DNA of 9,367 bases from Anaerotignum sp. Lineage in GTDB: Bacteria; Bacillota; Clostridia; Lachnospirales; Anaerotignaceae. Every line of letters begins with the position of its first letter. The first letter of the stretch is position 1. The translations under genes were made by a program, and so were the position numbers. Of the stretch, positions 1 to 5,496 are shown piece by piece. The stretch covers positions 1 through 9,367 of the forward strand of contig JAFRZQ010000098.1 of NCBI GenBank assembly GCA_017442465.1, in the 5' to 3' direction. Below the pieces are notes generated by a model that saw nothing but the letters and a program-made list of their open reading frames with translations, was not told the origin of the DNA and searched no databases.

Positions 1-23
1 GCAGAATCCCCGTAGCGGAATAA
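1..23 (+). CDS. thyA: C-terminal end of a probable thymidylate synthase (partial)
   Basis: Only the last six codons and a TAA stop (21-23) are in the window; they read R-I-P-V-A-E-stop. Thymidylate synthases characteristically end in a short K/R-x-P-V-A-x tail, and thyA lies directly upstream of folA in many Firmicutes. The stop codon overlaps the folA ribosome binding site, so the two genes are almost certainly one transcript. The identification rests on a six-residue tail plus gene order, so it is an inference; any other gene ending this way would look the same here. Confidence 0.5.
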
Positions 24-28
24 GGAGG
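22..28 (+). promoter_or_regulatory. Ribosome binding site of folA (decides the start)
   Basis: AAGGAGG sits here. An in-frame ATG at 29 directly abuts it and cannot be used efficiently, while the ATG at 35 is 6 nt away. The start at 35 is therefore preferred. The site overlaps the stop codon of the upstream gene, which suggests coupled translation. Confidence 0.85.
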
Positions 29-34
29 ATGACC

Positions 35-523
35 ATGGATTTAATTGTAGCAGTTGATGAAAAATGGGGCATCGGCAAGGATGGTGACCTGCTGCAGCGC
101 ATTTCTGCGGATATGAAATATTTCCGCCAGAAAACAACAGGCAATGTGCTGGTCATGGGCAGAAAGACACTGGAATCCTTTCCGAATAAAAAGCCTCTGC
201 CCAACAGAGTGAATATCGTGCTGACAACGAACAGGAATTATGAAGCGGAGGGCGTGGTGCTGTGTCATGGTATCGATGAACTGCCTGAAGTGTTGAAAGG
301 CTATGCTGACAAGCAGATCTTCGTTGCCGGCGGCGGTACTATCTATGAACAGCTTCTGCCTCAGTGCGAAACAGCTTATGTGACAAAAATCTACAATACT
401 TACCCCGCAGATACCGTATTCCCTGATCTGGATGCCCATCCCGATTGGGAACTGGCAGAAAAGGGCGAGGTACAGGAGGAAAACGGCGTGAAATTTTCCT
501 TCGATATTTATCAGAAGAAATAA
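35..523 (+). CDS. folA: Dihydrofolate reductase
   Basis: This cytosolic enzyme reduces 7,8-dihydrofolate to tetrahydrofolate with NADPH and so regenerates the cofactor oxidised by thymidylate synthase. The 162-residue product has the usual bacterial length. Visible family features are the N-terminal beta strand with the WGIG Met20-loop segment (residues 11-14), the substrate-binding acid D26 in the SADMKYFRQKT segment (equivalent to E. coli D27), the cofactor-binding VMGRKT motif (40-45), and a glycine-rich AGGG turn followed by IYEQ near residue 100. The start was set by ribosome-binding-site spacing, two codons shorter than the longest open frame. It follows the probable thyA stop without a promoter between them and ends just before a strong terminator. 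Nothing suggests a trimethoprim-resistance variant, although that cannot be judged by eye. Confidence 0.97.
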   Translation: MDLIVAVDEKWGIGKDGDLLQRISADMKYFRQKTTGNVLVMGRKTLESFPNKKPLPNRVNIVLTTNRNYEAEGVVLCHGIDELPEVLKGYADKQIFVAGGGTIYEQLLPQCETAYVTKIYNTYPADTVFPDLDAHPDWELAEKGEVQEENGVKFSFDIYQKK

Positions 524-538
524 AAAACAACTATAACG

Positions 539-572
539 AAAACTGCATTGGTATATATCAATGCAGTTTTTT
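539..572 (+). terminator. Intrinsic terminator of the thyA-folA transcript
   Basis: A perfect 10-bp stem (541-550 with 559-568) encloses an 8-nt loop and runs into six T residues (567-572). An A run before the stem can extend the pairing into the T tract. It lies 17 nt after the folA stop. Confidence 0.92.
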
Positions 573-614
573 GTTGAAAAAACCACTATAATAATGAATA
601 AATATGGATAATAA

Positions 615-642
615 TTGATTTTTCTAGAAAAAACAGTAAAAT
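615..642 (+). promoter_or_regulatory. Putative sigma-A promoter of the nuclease-like gene
   Basis: TTGATT (615-620) and TAAAAT (637-642) are separated by 16 bp. They match the consensus hexamers at 4 of 6 and 5 of 6 positions. Transcription would begin near 649, leaving a leader of about 25 nt. A perfect TATAAT also occurs at 587-592, but no good -35 lies at the right distance from it. The region is very AT-rich, so chance matches are more likely than usual. Confidence 0.55.
619..632. promoter_or_regulatory. 14-bp perfect palindrome inside the promoter spacer, candidate operator
   Basis: TTTTTCTAGAAAAA reads the same on both strands and lies between the -35 and -10 elements, overlapping the last two -35 bases. 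That position is typical of repressor or autoregulator binding sites. No regulator gene is in the window. The T and A runs could be partly compositional; the CTAG core is the informative part. Confidence 0.4.
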
Positions 643-658
643 ATTATTAAAAGATGGG

Positions 659-665
659 AAGGAGG
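659..665 (+). promoter_or_regulatory. Ribosome binding site deciding a GTG start
   Basis: AAGGAGG is 8 nt before GTG at 674 but only 2 nt before the in-frame GTG at 668. An ATG at 666 is out of frame and reaches a stop within seven codons. The GTG at 674 is therefore the best start. Confidence 0.8.
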
Positions 666-673
666 ATGTGCTT

Positions 674-1447
674 GTGGCTACTATAAATGCAAAAGTAAAA
701 ACAAGGCTGATTGAAGCTACTAAACGATTTAAACCCATTGTATCAAAAGCAAAAAGTAAAGATGTTAATGAGAGTGATACTGTCGCAATCATAACAGATA
801 TTTTGGCGGATGTGTTTGGTTACGATAAATATTCGGATATAACATCTGAGTATGCAATTAAAAAAACATATTGTGACCTTGCAATTAAAATTAATGGACA
901 GCTTACAATACTCTTGGAGGCAAAAGCAGCAGGCTTGAATTTGAAAGAAAGTCATATTAAGCAGGCTGTTGATTATGGGGCAAATGCTGGAGTTGATTGG
1001 GTTATTTTAACAAACTCAGTTCAATGGATGGTATATCGAATTATTTTTGGTAAACCGGTTGTTGCAGAACTTGTATATGACTTCGATTTCACTGAAATTA
1101 ATACGAAAAAAGAAAGCGATTTGGAATTGCTGTATTATCTTACAAAAGAATCCATGACGAAAGCTGGGAAAGGGTCTTTAGATGAGTTTCATAGCCATAA
1201 ACAAATGATAAACAAATTTGTTGTTGCACAAACTCTTTTGTCTGATCCTGTATTAGATGCGGTAAGAAAAACCTTGAAAAAGGTATCTCCGGATGTTAAA
1301 GGGACAAATGAAGAAATTTATCGTATCATCAATGAAGAGATTATTAAACGGGATGTCTTAGATGATGAGAAAACAGTGGCAGCAAAGAAGATGGTTTCTA
1401 AAGCATTAAATGCGGCTAAAAAAGCGTCAACACAATCTAATGACTAA
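674..1447 (+). CDS. Solitary type I restriction HsdR N-terminal-like protein, PD-(D/E)XK nuclease fold
   Basis: The 257-residue product resembles the family of stand-alone proteins annotated as having a type I restriction HsdR N-terminal domain. Visible nuclease-fold residues, in order, are E33 in NESDT on the first helix, D68 in YCDLAI, E82-x-K84 in LLEAKA, and Q97-x3-Y101, a QxxxY signature of RecB/HsdR-type nucleases. The core domain spans about residues 30-125. The remainder is charged and helical and ends in a Lys/Ala-rich tail. There is no helicase domain, and no methyltransferase or specificity gene lies next to it, so it is not a complete type I system. Translation starts at GTG. Composition differs from its neighbours: a hand count gives about 28% G+C for 721-780 against about 53% for 2461-2520. 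It stands alone between two terminators with its own promoter, which suggests acquisition by transfer. A nuclease activity and a defence role are inferred from the family, not shown. Confidence 0.8.
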   Translation: MATINAKVKTRLIEATKRFKPIVSKAKSKDVNESDTVAIITDILADVFGYDKYSDITSEYAIKKTYCDLAIKINGQLTILLEAKAAGLNLKESHIKQAVDYGANAGVDWVILTNSVQWMVYRIIFGKPVVAELVYDFDFTEINTKKESDLELLYYLTKESMTKAGKGSLDEFHSHKQMINKFVVAQTLLSDPVLDAVRKTLKKVSPDVKGTNEEIYRIINEEIIKRDVLDDEKTVAAKKMVSKALNAAKKASTQSND

Positions 1448-1463
1448 GTAGCTGGTGAAACGA

Positions 1464-1494
1464 AAAGGTCGAGAATTTTTCTCGGCCTTTTTTT
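1464..1494 (+). terminator. Intrinsic terminator, probably bidirectional
   Basis: An 11-bp stem with one G-T wobble (1464-1474 with 1480-1490) runs into seven T residues (1488-1494) on the plus strand. On the minus strand the same stem is followed by a shorter T run, so it can also end the convergent aldo/keto reductase transcript, whose stop codon is at 1496-1498. Confidence 0.9.
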
Positions 1495-1495
1495 A

Positions 1496-2326
1496 TTACT
1501 TGAAATGTTCTGGATGGATGCCTGACCAGCCTGTTTCCGGCATGGTCATCAGGCGGTAAACATCTTCCATAGAAAGGTCAAAATCGAAAATATCCAGATT
1601 CTGCTTCATCCGTTCCGGGGAGGAAGATTTCGGCAGGGGCAGCACATTGTTCTGCAGACAGAACCGCAGGCAGATCTGCGCAGGGGTCTTGCCGTATTTT
1701 TTTGCCAGTTCCAGAATAAGGGGATCATCCAGAAGTCTTGCACGGCCCAGAGGACTCCATGCCTCCACCTGAATACCCTGATTCAGACAGAAATTCGTGG
1801 TGGCTGCCTGGGGATAGCCGGGGTGGAATTCCAGCTGATTCACCATGGGTCTGGTGTTGCAGTCCTTCAAAATATGCAGCAGATGATGGGGCAGATGGTT
1901 GCAGACACCAATGGCGCTGACTGCTCCTTCGTCATAGAGTCGTTCCATGGCCTTCCATGTTTCTGTCAGGGCGGGCTTCCAGTCGGCATTGGGGGCGGAC
2001 TGGGGCCAGTGAACAAGGAAAAGGTCTAAATACTGTACGCCCAGATCTTCCAGAGATGCTTCAAAGCTGCGAAGGGTACTGTCATAGCCCAGATCTGTTT
2101 TCCATACCTTGGAGGTCAGGAACAGTTCCCGGCGGGGGATACCGCAGTTTTTGATGGCATTACCGATCATTTTTTCATTTTCATATCTTCTGGCAGTATC
2201 CAGATGGCGGTAACCCGCCTCGAGGGCATCCAGAATGATTTTTTCCTCTGTTACCAGATAGGTGCCGTAACCGATATAGGGCAGTTCGACGCCGTTTTCC
2301 AGAATAAATCCTTTTTCACCGATCAT
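1496..2326 (-). CDS. Aldo/keto reductase, NADPH-dependent
   Basis: The 276-residue product has the typical length of this family of cytosolic TIM-barrel oxidoreductases, which reduce aldehydes and ketones. The full catalytic tetrad is visible: D43 and Y48 in GYRHLDTARRYENE, K73 in LTSKVW, and H106 in LVHWP. The coenzyme site near the C terminus is also present, with LPKSSSPERMKQN, where the Lys and Arg contact the NADPH phosphate. It resembles the 2,5-diketo-gluconate reductase/YvgN-type group; the substrate cannot be read from sequence. The ATG at 2326 follows AGGAGGA (2340-2334) by 7 nt. That site overlaps the stop codon of the CCA-adding enzyme gene upstream, so the two genes are one operon and probably translationally coupled. 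The pairing with a tRNA-maturation enzyme has no obvious metabolic logic. Confidence 0.95.
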   Translation of the reverse strand: MIGEKGFILENGVELPYIGYGTYLVTEEKIILDALEAGYRHLDTARRYENEKMIGNAIKNCGIPRRELFLTSKVWKTDLGYDSTLRSFEASLEDLGVQYLDLFLVHWPQSAPNADWKPALTETWKAMERLYDEGAVSAIGVCNHLPHHLLHILKDCNTRPMVNQLEFHPGYPQAATTNFCLNQGIQVEAWSPLGRARLLDDPLILELAKKYGKTPAQICLRFCLQNNVLPLPKSSSPERMKQNLDIFDFDLSMEDVYRLMTMPETGWSGIHPEHFK

Positions 2327-2339
2327 ATGTCATTCCTCC

Positions 2340-3575
2340 TTAAATCAAGCCTTTTTCCTTCAGCAGGGAAAGGGCTTTATCAGACAGGATTTCTTTTTTA
2401 TTTGTTTCGGGTACCTGTAAAACCATGTCCAGCAGCTCTGCCAGAACTTCCCCTAAAACCTTGCCGTGGGGTGCGCCCATAGCCATCAGATCTTTGCCGG
2501 AAAGTTCCATGGTCTTTAATGTCAGGCAGTCGCCGTCAGTCAAAATTTTTTCAAACAGAGCCTTGCTTTCTTCGTGAGGAGAATCGGGACGCAGGATGGA
2601 CTGCAGAGTCAGCAGTTCTTTCATGGCATCCTCGCCGATGGTACCTGCCAGTTTGCGGAGAGGATATGCCTCTGTTGGCACATCATTTTTCAACTGTTCC
2701 AGTAATAAACAAACACGCTTCAGGGTATGGTTGTCAAATTTCATGCCCTTCAGGAAGTTTTTCGCCTCATCAGGGGTATAATCCTGCAGAACGACTGCCC
2801 AGCGGAGGAGAGCATCCTTGGGGCAGGCGGAGATTTCGTCTAAGATGGTCTGGCTTCTGCCGATGAGCCTTGCGGAAAGGATAGGGTCGATCTGTGCCAG
2901 GAGGCCGCTTTCCCACAGCAGGGACATTTTTTCTTTATAAGGAGAAAGCCAAAGTTTTTCCAGTTCTTCGCGGATACGTTCCACGCTGATCTTCTGGATC
3001 AGGGCAGTATTTGCACACAGGGCTGCCCATGTTTCCGGTTCGATTGCAAAACCCAGCTGAGCCGCAAAGCGGACACATCTGAGCATACGCAGAGCATCCT
3101 CCTGGAAACGCTTCGGGGGATCGCCTACGCCTCGGATGATTTCTGCGGCGATGTCCTCCTGACCATGGAAGGGATCACGGAAGCCTTCGTTGGGGTGGTA
3201 GGCAATGGCGTTCATGGTGAAGTCTCGGCGTAAGAGATCTTCTGTCAGGTTTTTGGTGAAGGAGACCTCGTCGGGATGGCGGCAGTCGGCATATTCCCCA
3301 TCTACACGGTAGGTGGTCACTTCGTAGTTTTCCTTGTGGAGGACGACTGTGATGGTGCCGTGCTGGATGCCGGTGTCGAAGGTGTGGTCGAAGAAGGTCT
3401 TCGTTTCTTCCGGCAGGGCGGAGGTGGTGATATCCCAGTCCTGGGGGATGCGCCCCAGAATGGAGTCGCGGACACAGCCGCCGACGATATAAGCCTCGTG
3501 GCCGCCTTCATTCAGTTTATTTAAGATAAATGCCGCATCAGACGGCATCTGTACTTTCATTTTTGTTTCGGACAA
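2340..3575 (-). CDS. cca: CCA-adding tRNA nucleotidyltransferase (class II)
   Basis: The enzyme adds or repairs the 3' CCA end of tRNAs using CTP and ATP. The 411-residue product is close to the 397 residues of the B. subtilis enzyme. Class II signatures are clear: GGCVRDSILGR (32-42) followed by the metal-binding D46-x-D48, then RRDFTMNAIA (116-125), then the nucleotide-selecting E159-D160-xx-R163 and the RFAAQLGF segment. The C-terminal half is helical, and no intact HD phosphohydrolase motif is seen where some relatives carry one. Start choice: GGAGGT at 3588-3583 is 7 nt before TTG at 3575. The longer TTG at 3590 overlaps that site itself, and the ATG at 3560 is 22 nt away, so TTG 3575 is preferred, with ATG 3560 as the alternative. 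The enzyme is needed by tRNA genes such as the tRNA-Lys here, which lacks an encoded CCA. Confidence 0.95.
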   Translation of the reverse strand: MSETKMKVQMPSDAAFILNKLNEGGHEAYIVGGCVRDSILGRIPQDWDITTSALPEETKTFFDHTFDTGIQHGTITVVLHKENYEVTTYRVDGEYADCRHPDEVSFTKNLTEDLLRRDFTMNAIAYHPNEGFRDPFHGQEDIAAEIIRGVGDPPKRFQEDALRMLRCVRFAAQLGFAIEPETWAALCANTALIQKISVERIREELEKLWLSPYKEKMSLLWESGLLAQIDPILSARLIGRSQTILDEISACPKDALLRWAVVLQDYTPDEAKNFLKGMKFDNHTLKRVCLLLEQLKNDVPTEAYPLRKLAGTIGEDAMKELLTLQSILRPDSPHEESKALFEKILTDGDCLTLKTMELSGKDLMAMGAPHGKVLGEVLAELLDMVLQVPETNKKEILSDKALSLLKEKGLI

Positions 3576-3582
3576 ATGAATG

Positions 3583-3588
3583 ACCTCC
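3583..3588 (-). promoter_or_regulatory. Ribosome binding site of cca (points to a TTG start)
   Basis: GGAGGT on the minus strand lies 7 nt before TTG at 3575. It favours an unusual TTG start over the downstream ATG at 3560. Confidence 0.65.
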
Positions 3589-3608
3589 AATCAAAAAGGA
3601 TTTTTCTT

Positions 3609-3637
3609 AGTATAGCACAAAAAAAGACATAACAAAA
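3609..3637 (-). promoter_or_regulatory. Extended -10 promoter of the cca/aldo-keto reductase operon
   Basis: On the minus strand TATACT (3614-3609) is preceded by TGC, giving an extended -10 element. The -35 region is weak: TTTTGT with a 17-bp spacer or TTGTTA with 15 bp. The T run at 3626-3621 lies in the spacer. The candidate -35 bases overlap the foot of the terminator ending the upstream transcript. Confidence 0.65.
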
Positions 3638-3660
3638 TACCCCCGAAGTCGGGGGTATTT
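3631..3660 (-). terminator. Intrinsic terminator of the ribU operon
   Basis: An 11-bp perfect stem (3635-3645 with 3650-3660) has a 4-nt loop and a core of five C-G pairs. On the minus strand it is followed by a TTTTGTT tail. It lies about 40 nt after the stop of the flavin-binding gene and just before the cca promoter. Confidence 0.88.
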
Positions 3661-3700
3661 CAGAGGGGAATAGTTATTTTTTTATATTTATAAAAGTAAG

Positions 3701-4192
3701 TTATTTTTCTTTCTTGTCGTAAGGTTTGACTTCTACGGCCTGTTTTTCGAAGTCAATGAAGATCTGATAGGCATAATTATCATCGCTGGTATCCCATACT
3801 TCCACATAGCGGGGTGTCACTTCAATGATGATCTCTGTATCTTCGTGGCTGTATTTGTTGTAGCTGCCCCAGAGGTGCTTTTTGTATCCCTGTTCGAATA
3901 CGCGGCCTTCTTCTTCTACTACCAGACCTTTATTGGCTGCGGTGCCTTCGATCTGCAGACCGCCCCAGCACATAGCTACATTGGGATTCTGGAAGAGCTG
4001 CTGTGTTTTGCGGAAGTTTTTATCTGTCTTGAACCAGACTTTATCATCATAGAACAGGCAGCTGACGTTCCTAACCATAACATAATCATTCACACTGCTG
4101 GCAAGGGCCATGATCTTCCAGTCGCCCAGCTGTTCCCACATAATGGCTTTTGCCTGTTCAAAGGTAAGGTTTTTATCTAAACTGAATTTCAT
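3701..4192 (-). CDS. FMN-binding split-barrel protein, pyridoxamine-phosphate-oxidase-like
   Basis: The 163-residue product belongs to the small flavin-binding split-barrel family. These proteins bind FMN as cytosolic dimers and include pyridoxamine phosphate oxidases, flavin reductases and proteins of unknown substrate. The family pattern is visible as strand MALASSVNDYVMVRNVS (about 28-44), DDKVWFKTDKNFRKTQQLFQNPNVAMCW (49-76), and the conserved IEGTA strand (81-85). It is too short and divergent to be assigned as a genuine PdxH. ATG at 4192 has an AAGGAG site 8 nt upstream. It lies 21 nt after ribU with no promoter visible between, so it is expressed from the FMN-riboswitch leader. A flavin-dependent protein under FMN control makes physiological sense, but the reaction is unknown. 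Confidence 0.88.
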   Translation of the reverse strand: MKFSLDKNLTFEQAKAIMWEQLGDWKIMALASSVNDYVMVRNVSCLFYDDKVWFKTDKNFRKTQQLFQNPNVAMCWGGLQIEGTAANKGLVVEEEGRVFEQGYKKHLWGSYNKYSHEDTEIIIEVTPRYVEVWDTSDDNYAYQIFIDFEKQAVEVKPYDKKEK

Positions 4193-4213
4193 ATCGATTT
4201 CTCCTTTTTTATA

Positions 4214-4861
4214 TCATGCATCGGCTTCCTGTGCTTTTGCTGCGGGATATGTGGTATAGCCATATCCGTGCAGGATGGGGCTCAGGCGTTTATACAAAAC
4301 AAGTGCCCCCAGAGAGTTGATGCTGTATTTGATCACATTGAAAGGGATGATGCCGAAGATCGCCAGTGTGGCTGCATTCTGCACCAGAGGGTTCGCTTCG
4401 GTACACATTGCGATGAAGTAGCTCATTTCCTGGCCCATCAGCGTCATATAGAAGGGGATGATGATGAACAGGTTTGTGAAAATGGCTACGATGCTGACAA
4501 AAGCGGTACCTGTCGCCATACCGATCACTGCAGTTTTTTTGGTTTTGTTTCTGTGATACAGGATCACGGGAGGCAGCACATAGGCACAGCTGAGGATCAC
4601 ATTCTGCAGTTCCCCTGTGAAGGCGGAAGTGGTGCCCTCTGTTGCCAGTTTCAGCAGGATCTTTACCATGATGATGGCGAATGCCTGCAGAGGCCCCATG
4701 GCGAAGCCGCCGATCAGTTCCACCAGACCGCAGAGATCAAAGTTCATAAAGGGGGGCATGAAGGGCAGCGGGAAGTCGATGTGCATCAGCACACAGCAGA
4801 TGGCGCCCAGCATAGCGATGACGGTCAGGTCTCTTGTTTTGAATTTCTTTTTGGTTTTCAT
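4214..4861 (-). CDS. ribU: Riboflavin ECF transporter substrate-binding subunit RibU
   Basis: RibU is the membrane S component that binds riboflavin outside the cell and works with the shared energising EcfA/EcfA'/EcfT module, which is not in this window. The 215-residue product has the usual length. It starts with a basic MKTKKKFKTRDL segment, then about six hydrophobic helices starting at ALGAICCVL-like residues 16-27, with a long loop rich in Pro and Met (PFMPPFMNFDL) typical of RibU, and a GGFAMGP motif near residue 52. The last helix leads into a short polar tail. Assignment is reinforced by the FMN riboswitch in its leader. ATG at 4861 is preceded by GGAGG (4875-4871) at 9 nt. It is the first gene of a two-gene operon. 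Confidence 0.93.
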   Translation of the reverse strand: MKTKKKFKTRDLTVIAMLGAICCVLMHIDFPLPFMPPFMNFDLCGLVELIGGFAMGPLQAFAIIMVKILLKLATEGTTSAFTGELQNVILSCAYVLPPVILYHRNKTKKTAVIGMATGTAFVSIVAIFTNLFIIIPFYMTLMGQEMSYFIAMCTEANPLVQNAATLAIFGIIPFNVIKYSINSLGALVLYKRLSPILHGYGYTTYPAAKAQEADA

Positions 4862-4955
4862 GTTTTCATTCCTCCAATTAGATTAAAGATGATAAGTGAA
4901 TATATCTGAAAAATAATCGGATTCTTCATAGATTGGTCATTGGTGCTGCAATAAG

Positions 4956-4982
4956 AAAAACCCCCTGGAAACATCCAAGGGG
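4956..4982 (-). terminator. Riboswitch-controlled transcription terminator
   Basis: On the minus strand an 8-bp GC-rich stem with one wobble (4982-4975 with 4968-4961) has a 6-nt loop and is followed by five U residues (4960-4956). It lies between the FMN aptamer and ribU, about 95 nt before the start codon. It is expected to form when FMN is bound and so shut off ribU and the downstream flavoprotein gene. Confidence 0.88.
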
Positions 4983-5015
4983 CATTGCGTACAGCAAAAG
5001 AAGCACCATGCAGGC

Positions 5016-5037
5016 ACGCAAAAAAACACGCAAAAAA
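5016..5037. repeat. Short tandem repeat ACGCAAAAAA in the riboswitch expression platform
   Basis: Two copies (5016-5026 and 5028-5037) stand one base apart and are flanked by a 5-bp inverted repeat (CAGGC 5011-5015, GCCTG 5039-5043). Either copy's ACGCAA can pair with TTGCGT at 4985-4990, next to the foot of the terminator. They are therefore candidate alternative-pairing elements of the switch. Confidence 0.5.
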
Positions 5038-5056
5038 CGCCTGAACAGCACCAATT

Positions 5057-5184
5057 TTCTTCTCTCATCCGGACTGTAACCGTCGGTTCTGGAATTTCAC
5101 CAGATCAGCCAAGGCATTCACAGGAACACCAAGGGTCGCGGACTTTCACCGCCGGTGGGGAATTTCGCCCCGCCCCGAAGAATC
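5057..5184 (-). ncRNA. FMN riboswitch (RFN element)
   Basis: The minus strand carries the conserved FMN aptamer. P1 pairs 5182-5177 with 5062-5057. It is followed by TTCGGGGCGGGGCGAAATTC, then CCACCGGCGGT and AAGTCCGCGA, a variable arm, GGTGAAATTCC, CCGACGGTTACAGTC and finally CGGATGAGAGAAG. These are the recognised conserved segments in their proper order. The element binds FMN in the nascent transcript and controls the terminator between it and ribU. It agrees with the riboflavin transporter downstream. Confidence 0.97.
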
Positions 5185-5203
5185 ACCATATATTTGTATT
5201 TTC

Positions 5204-5232
5204 AACATAGCACAAAAGACATCTGTATGCAA
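5204..5232 (-). promoter_or_regulatory. Promoter of the FMN riboswitch-ribU operon
   Basis: On the minus strand TTGCAT (5232-5227) and TATGTT (5209-5204) are 17 bp apart, and TGC directly before the -10 gives an extended -10 element. Transcription would start near 5197, a few bases before the aptamer P1. The run TTGTGCTAT across the -10 region also occurs in the cca promoter. Confidence 0.65.
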
Positions 5233-5310
5233 TAGGTGTTCAAAAATTTATATATATTTTTTTGTTTCATCAGTTTTTTGAAAAATGGATTGTATTTTTT
5301 GAGAAACATG

Positions 5311-5339
5311 TTGACACGGAGAATAGGTGGCGCTAAAAT
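5311..5339 (+). promoter_or_regulatory. Near-consensus promoter of tRNA-Lys
   Basis: TTGACA (5311-5316) matches the -35 consensus exactly, and TAAAAT (5334-5339) matches the -10 at 5 of 6 positions, with the ideal 17-bp spacer. An AT-rich tract at about 5230-5305 lies upstream and could act as an UP element. Transcription would start near 5346, about 14 nt before the mature tRNA. Confidence 0.88.
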
Positions 5340-5359
5340 ATTCAATGCATTCAAGATAT

Positions 5360-5432
5360 GCGCCCTTAGCTCAGTTGGTAGAGCAACTGACTCTTAATCA
5401 GTGGGTCCAGGGTTCGAGTCCCTGAGGGCGCA
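5360..5432 (+). tRNA. tRNA-Lys (anticodon CTT)
   Basis: The 73-nt gene folds into a full cloverleaf. A 7-bp acceptor (GCGCCCT with AGGGCGC) is followed by a D arm with TTGGTA in its loop, an anticodon stem ACTGA/TCAGT around loop CTCTTAA with anticodon CTT at 5393-5395, and a T arm with GGTTCGAGTCC. The anticodon reads the Lys codon AAG. The discriminator is A (5432), and the next bases are TCT, so CCA is not encoded and must be added by the CCA-adding enzyme. Confidence 0.97.
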
Positions 5433-5439
5433 TCTTATA

Positions 5440-5479
5440 CAGGCGGGGTGGATTGACTTAGGTCGGTTCGCCCCGTTTG
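5440..5479 (+). other. Unexplained 18-bp wobble-rich RNA hairpin after tRNA-Lys
   Basis: Bases 5440-5457 pair with 5462-5479 around a 4-nt TTAG loop. I count 18 uninterrupted pairs, of which six are G-T wobbles and five consecutive ones (5444-5448 with 5471-5475) are C-G. Such a wobble-rich helix is not a DNA palindrome but would be stable in RNA. It starts 7 nt after the tRNA and precedes the terminator, so it is in the tRNA transcript and could mark 3' processing or be a small RNA. No known family is recognised. Confidence 0.55.
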
Positions 5480-5496
5480 CGTTCAGTGATATTTTC

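Larger units (their letters stand above)
4939..5055 (-). repeat. 10-bp inverted repeat bracketing the riboswitch terminator
   Basis: ATTGGTGCTG (plus strand 4939-4948) is the exact reverse complement of CAGCACCAAT (5046-5055). In the RNA one arm starts right after the riboswitch P1 helix and the other follows the terminator U tract, so they could close a large domain around the whole expression platform. A partial third copy, AGCACCAT (5002-5009), could compete for the same partner. Confidence 0.6.

Noticed and set aside
587..592. Perfect TATAAT as the -10 element for the nuclease-like gene
   Set aside because: The only TTG-type -35 nearby (574-579) is 7 bp away, too close, and no usable hexamer lies 16-18 bp upstream. 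TTGATT/TAAAAT at 615-642 is better placed.
4268..4909. A 213-codon open frame on the plus strand across ribU
   Set aside because: It is antisense to a clear RibU and yields a His/Asp/Gln-rich sequence without family features.
5440..5479. The hairpin after tRNA-Lys as a second or degenerate tRNA, or as an integration-site remnant
   Set aside because: It is a single continuous helix without cloverleaf arms, it does not repeat the tRNA 3' end, and no integrase or second tRNA-end copy is found in the window.
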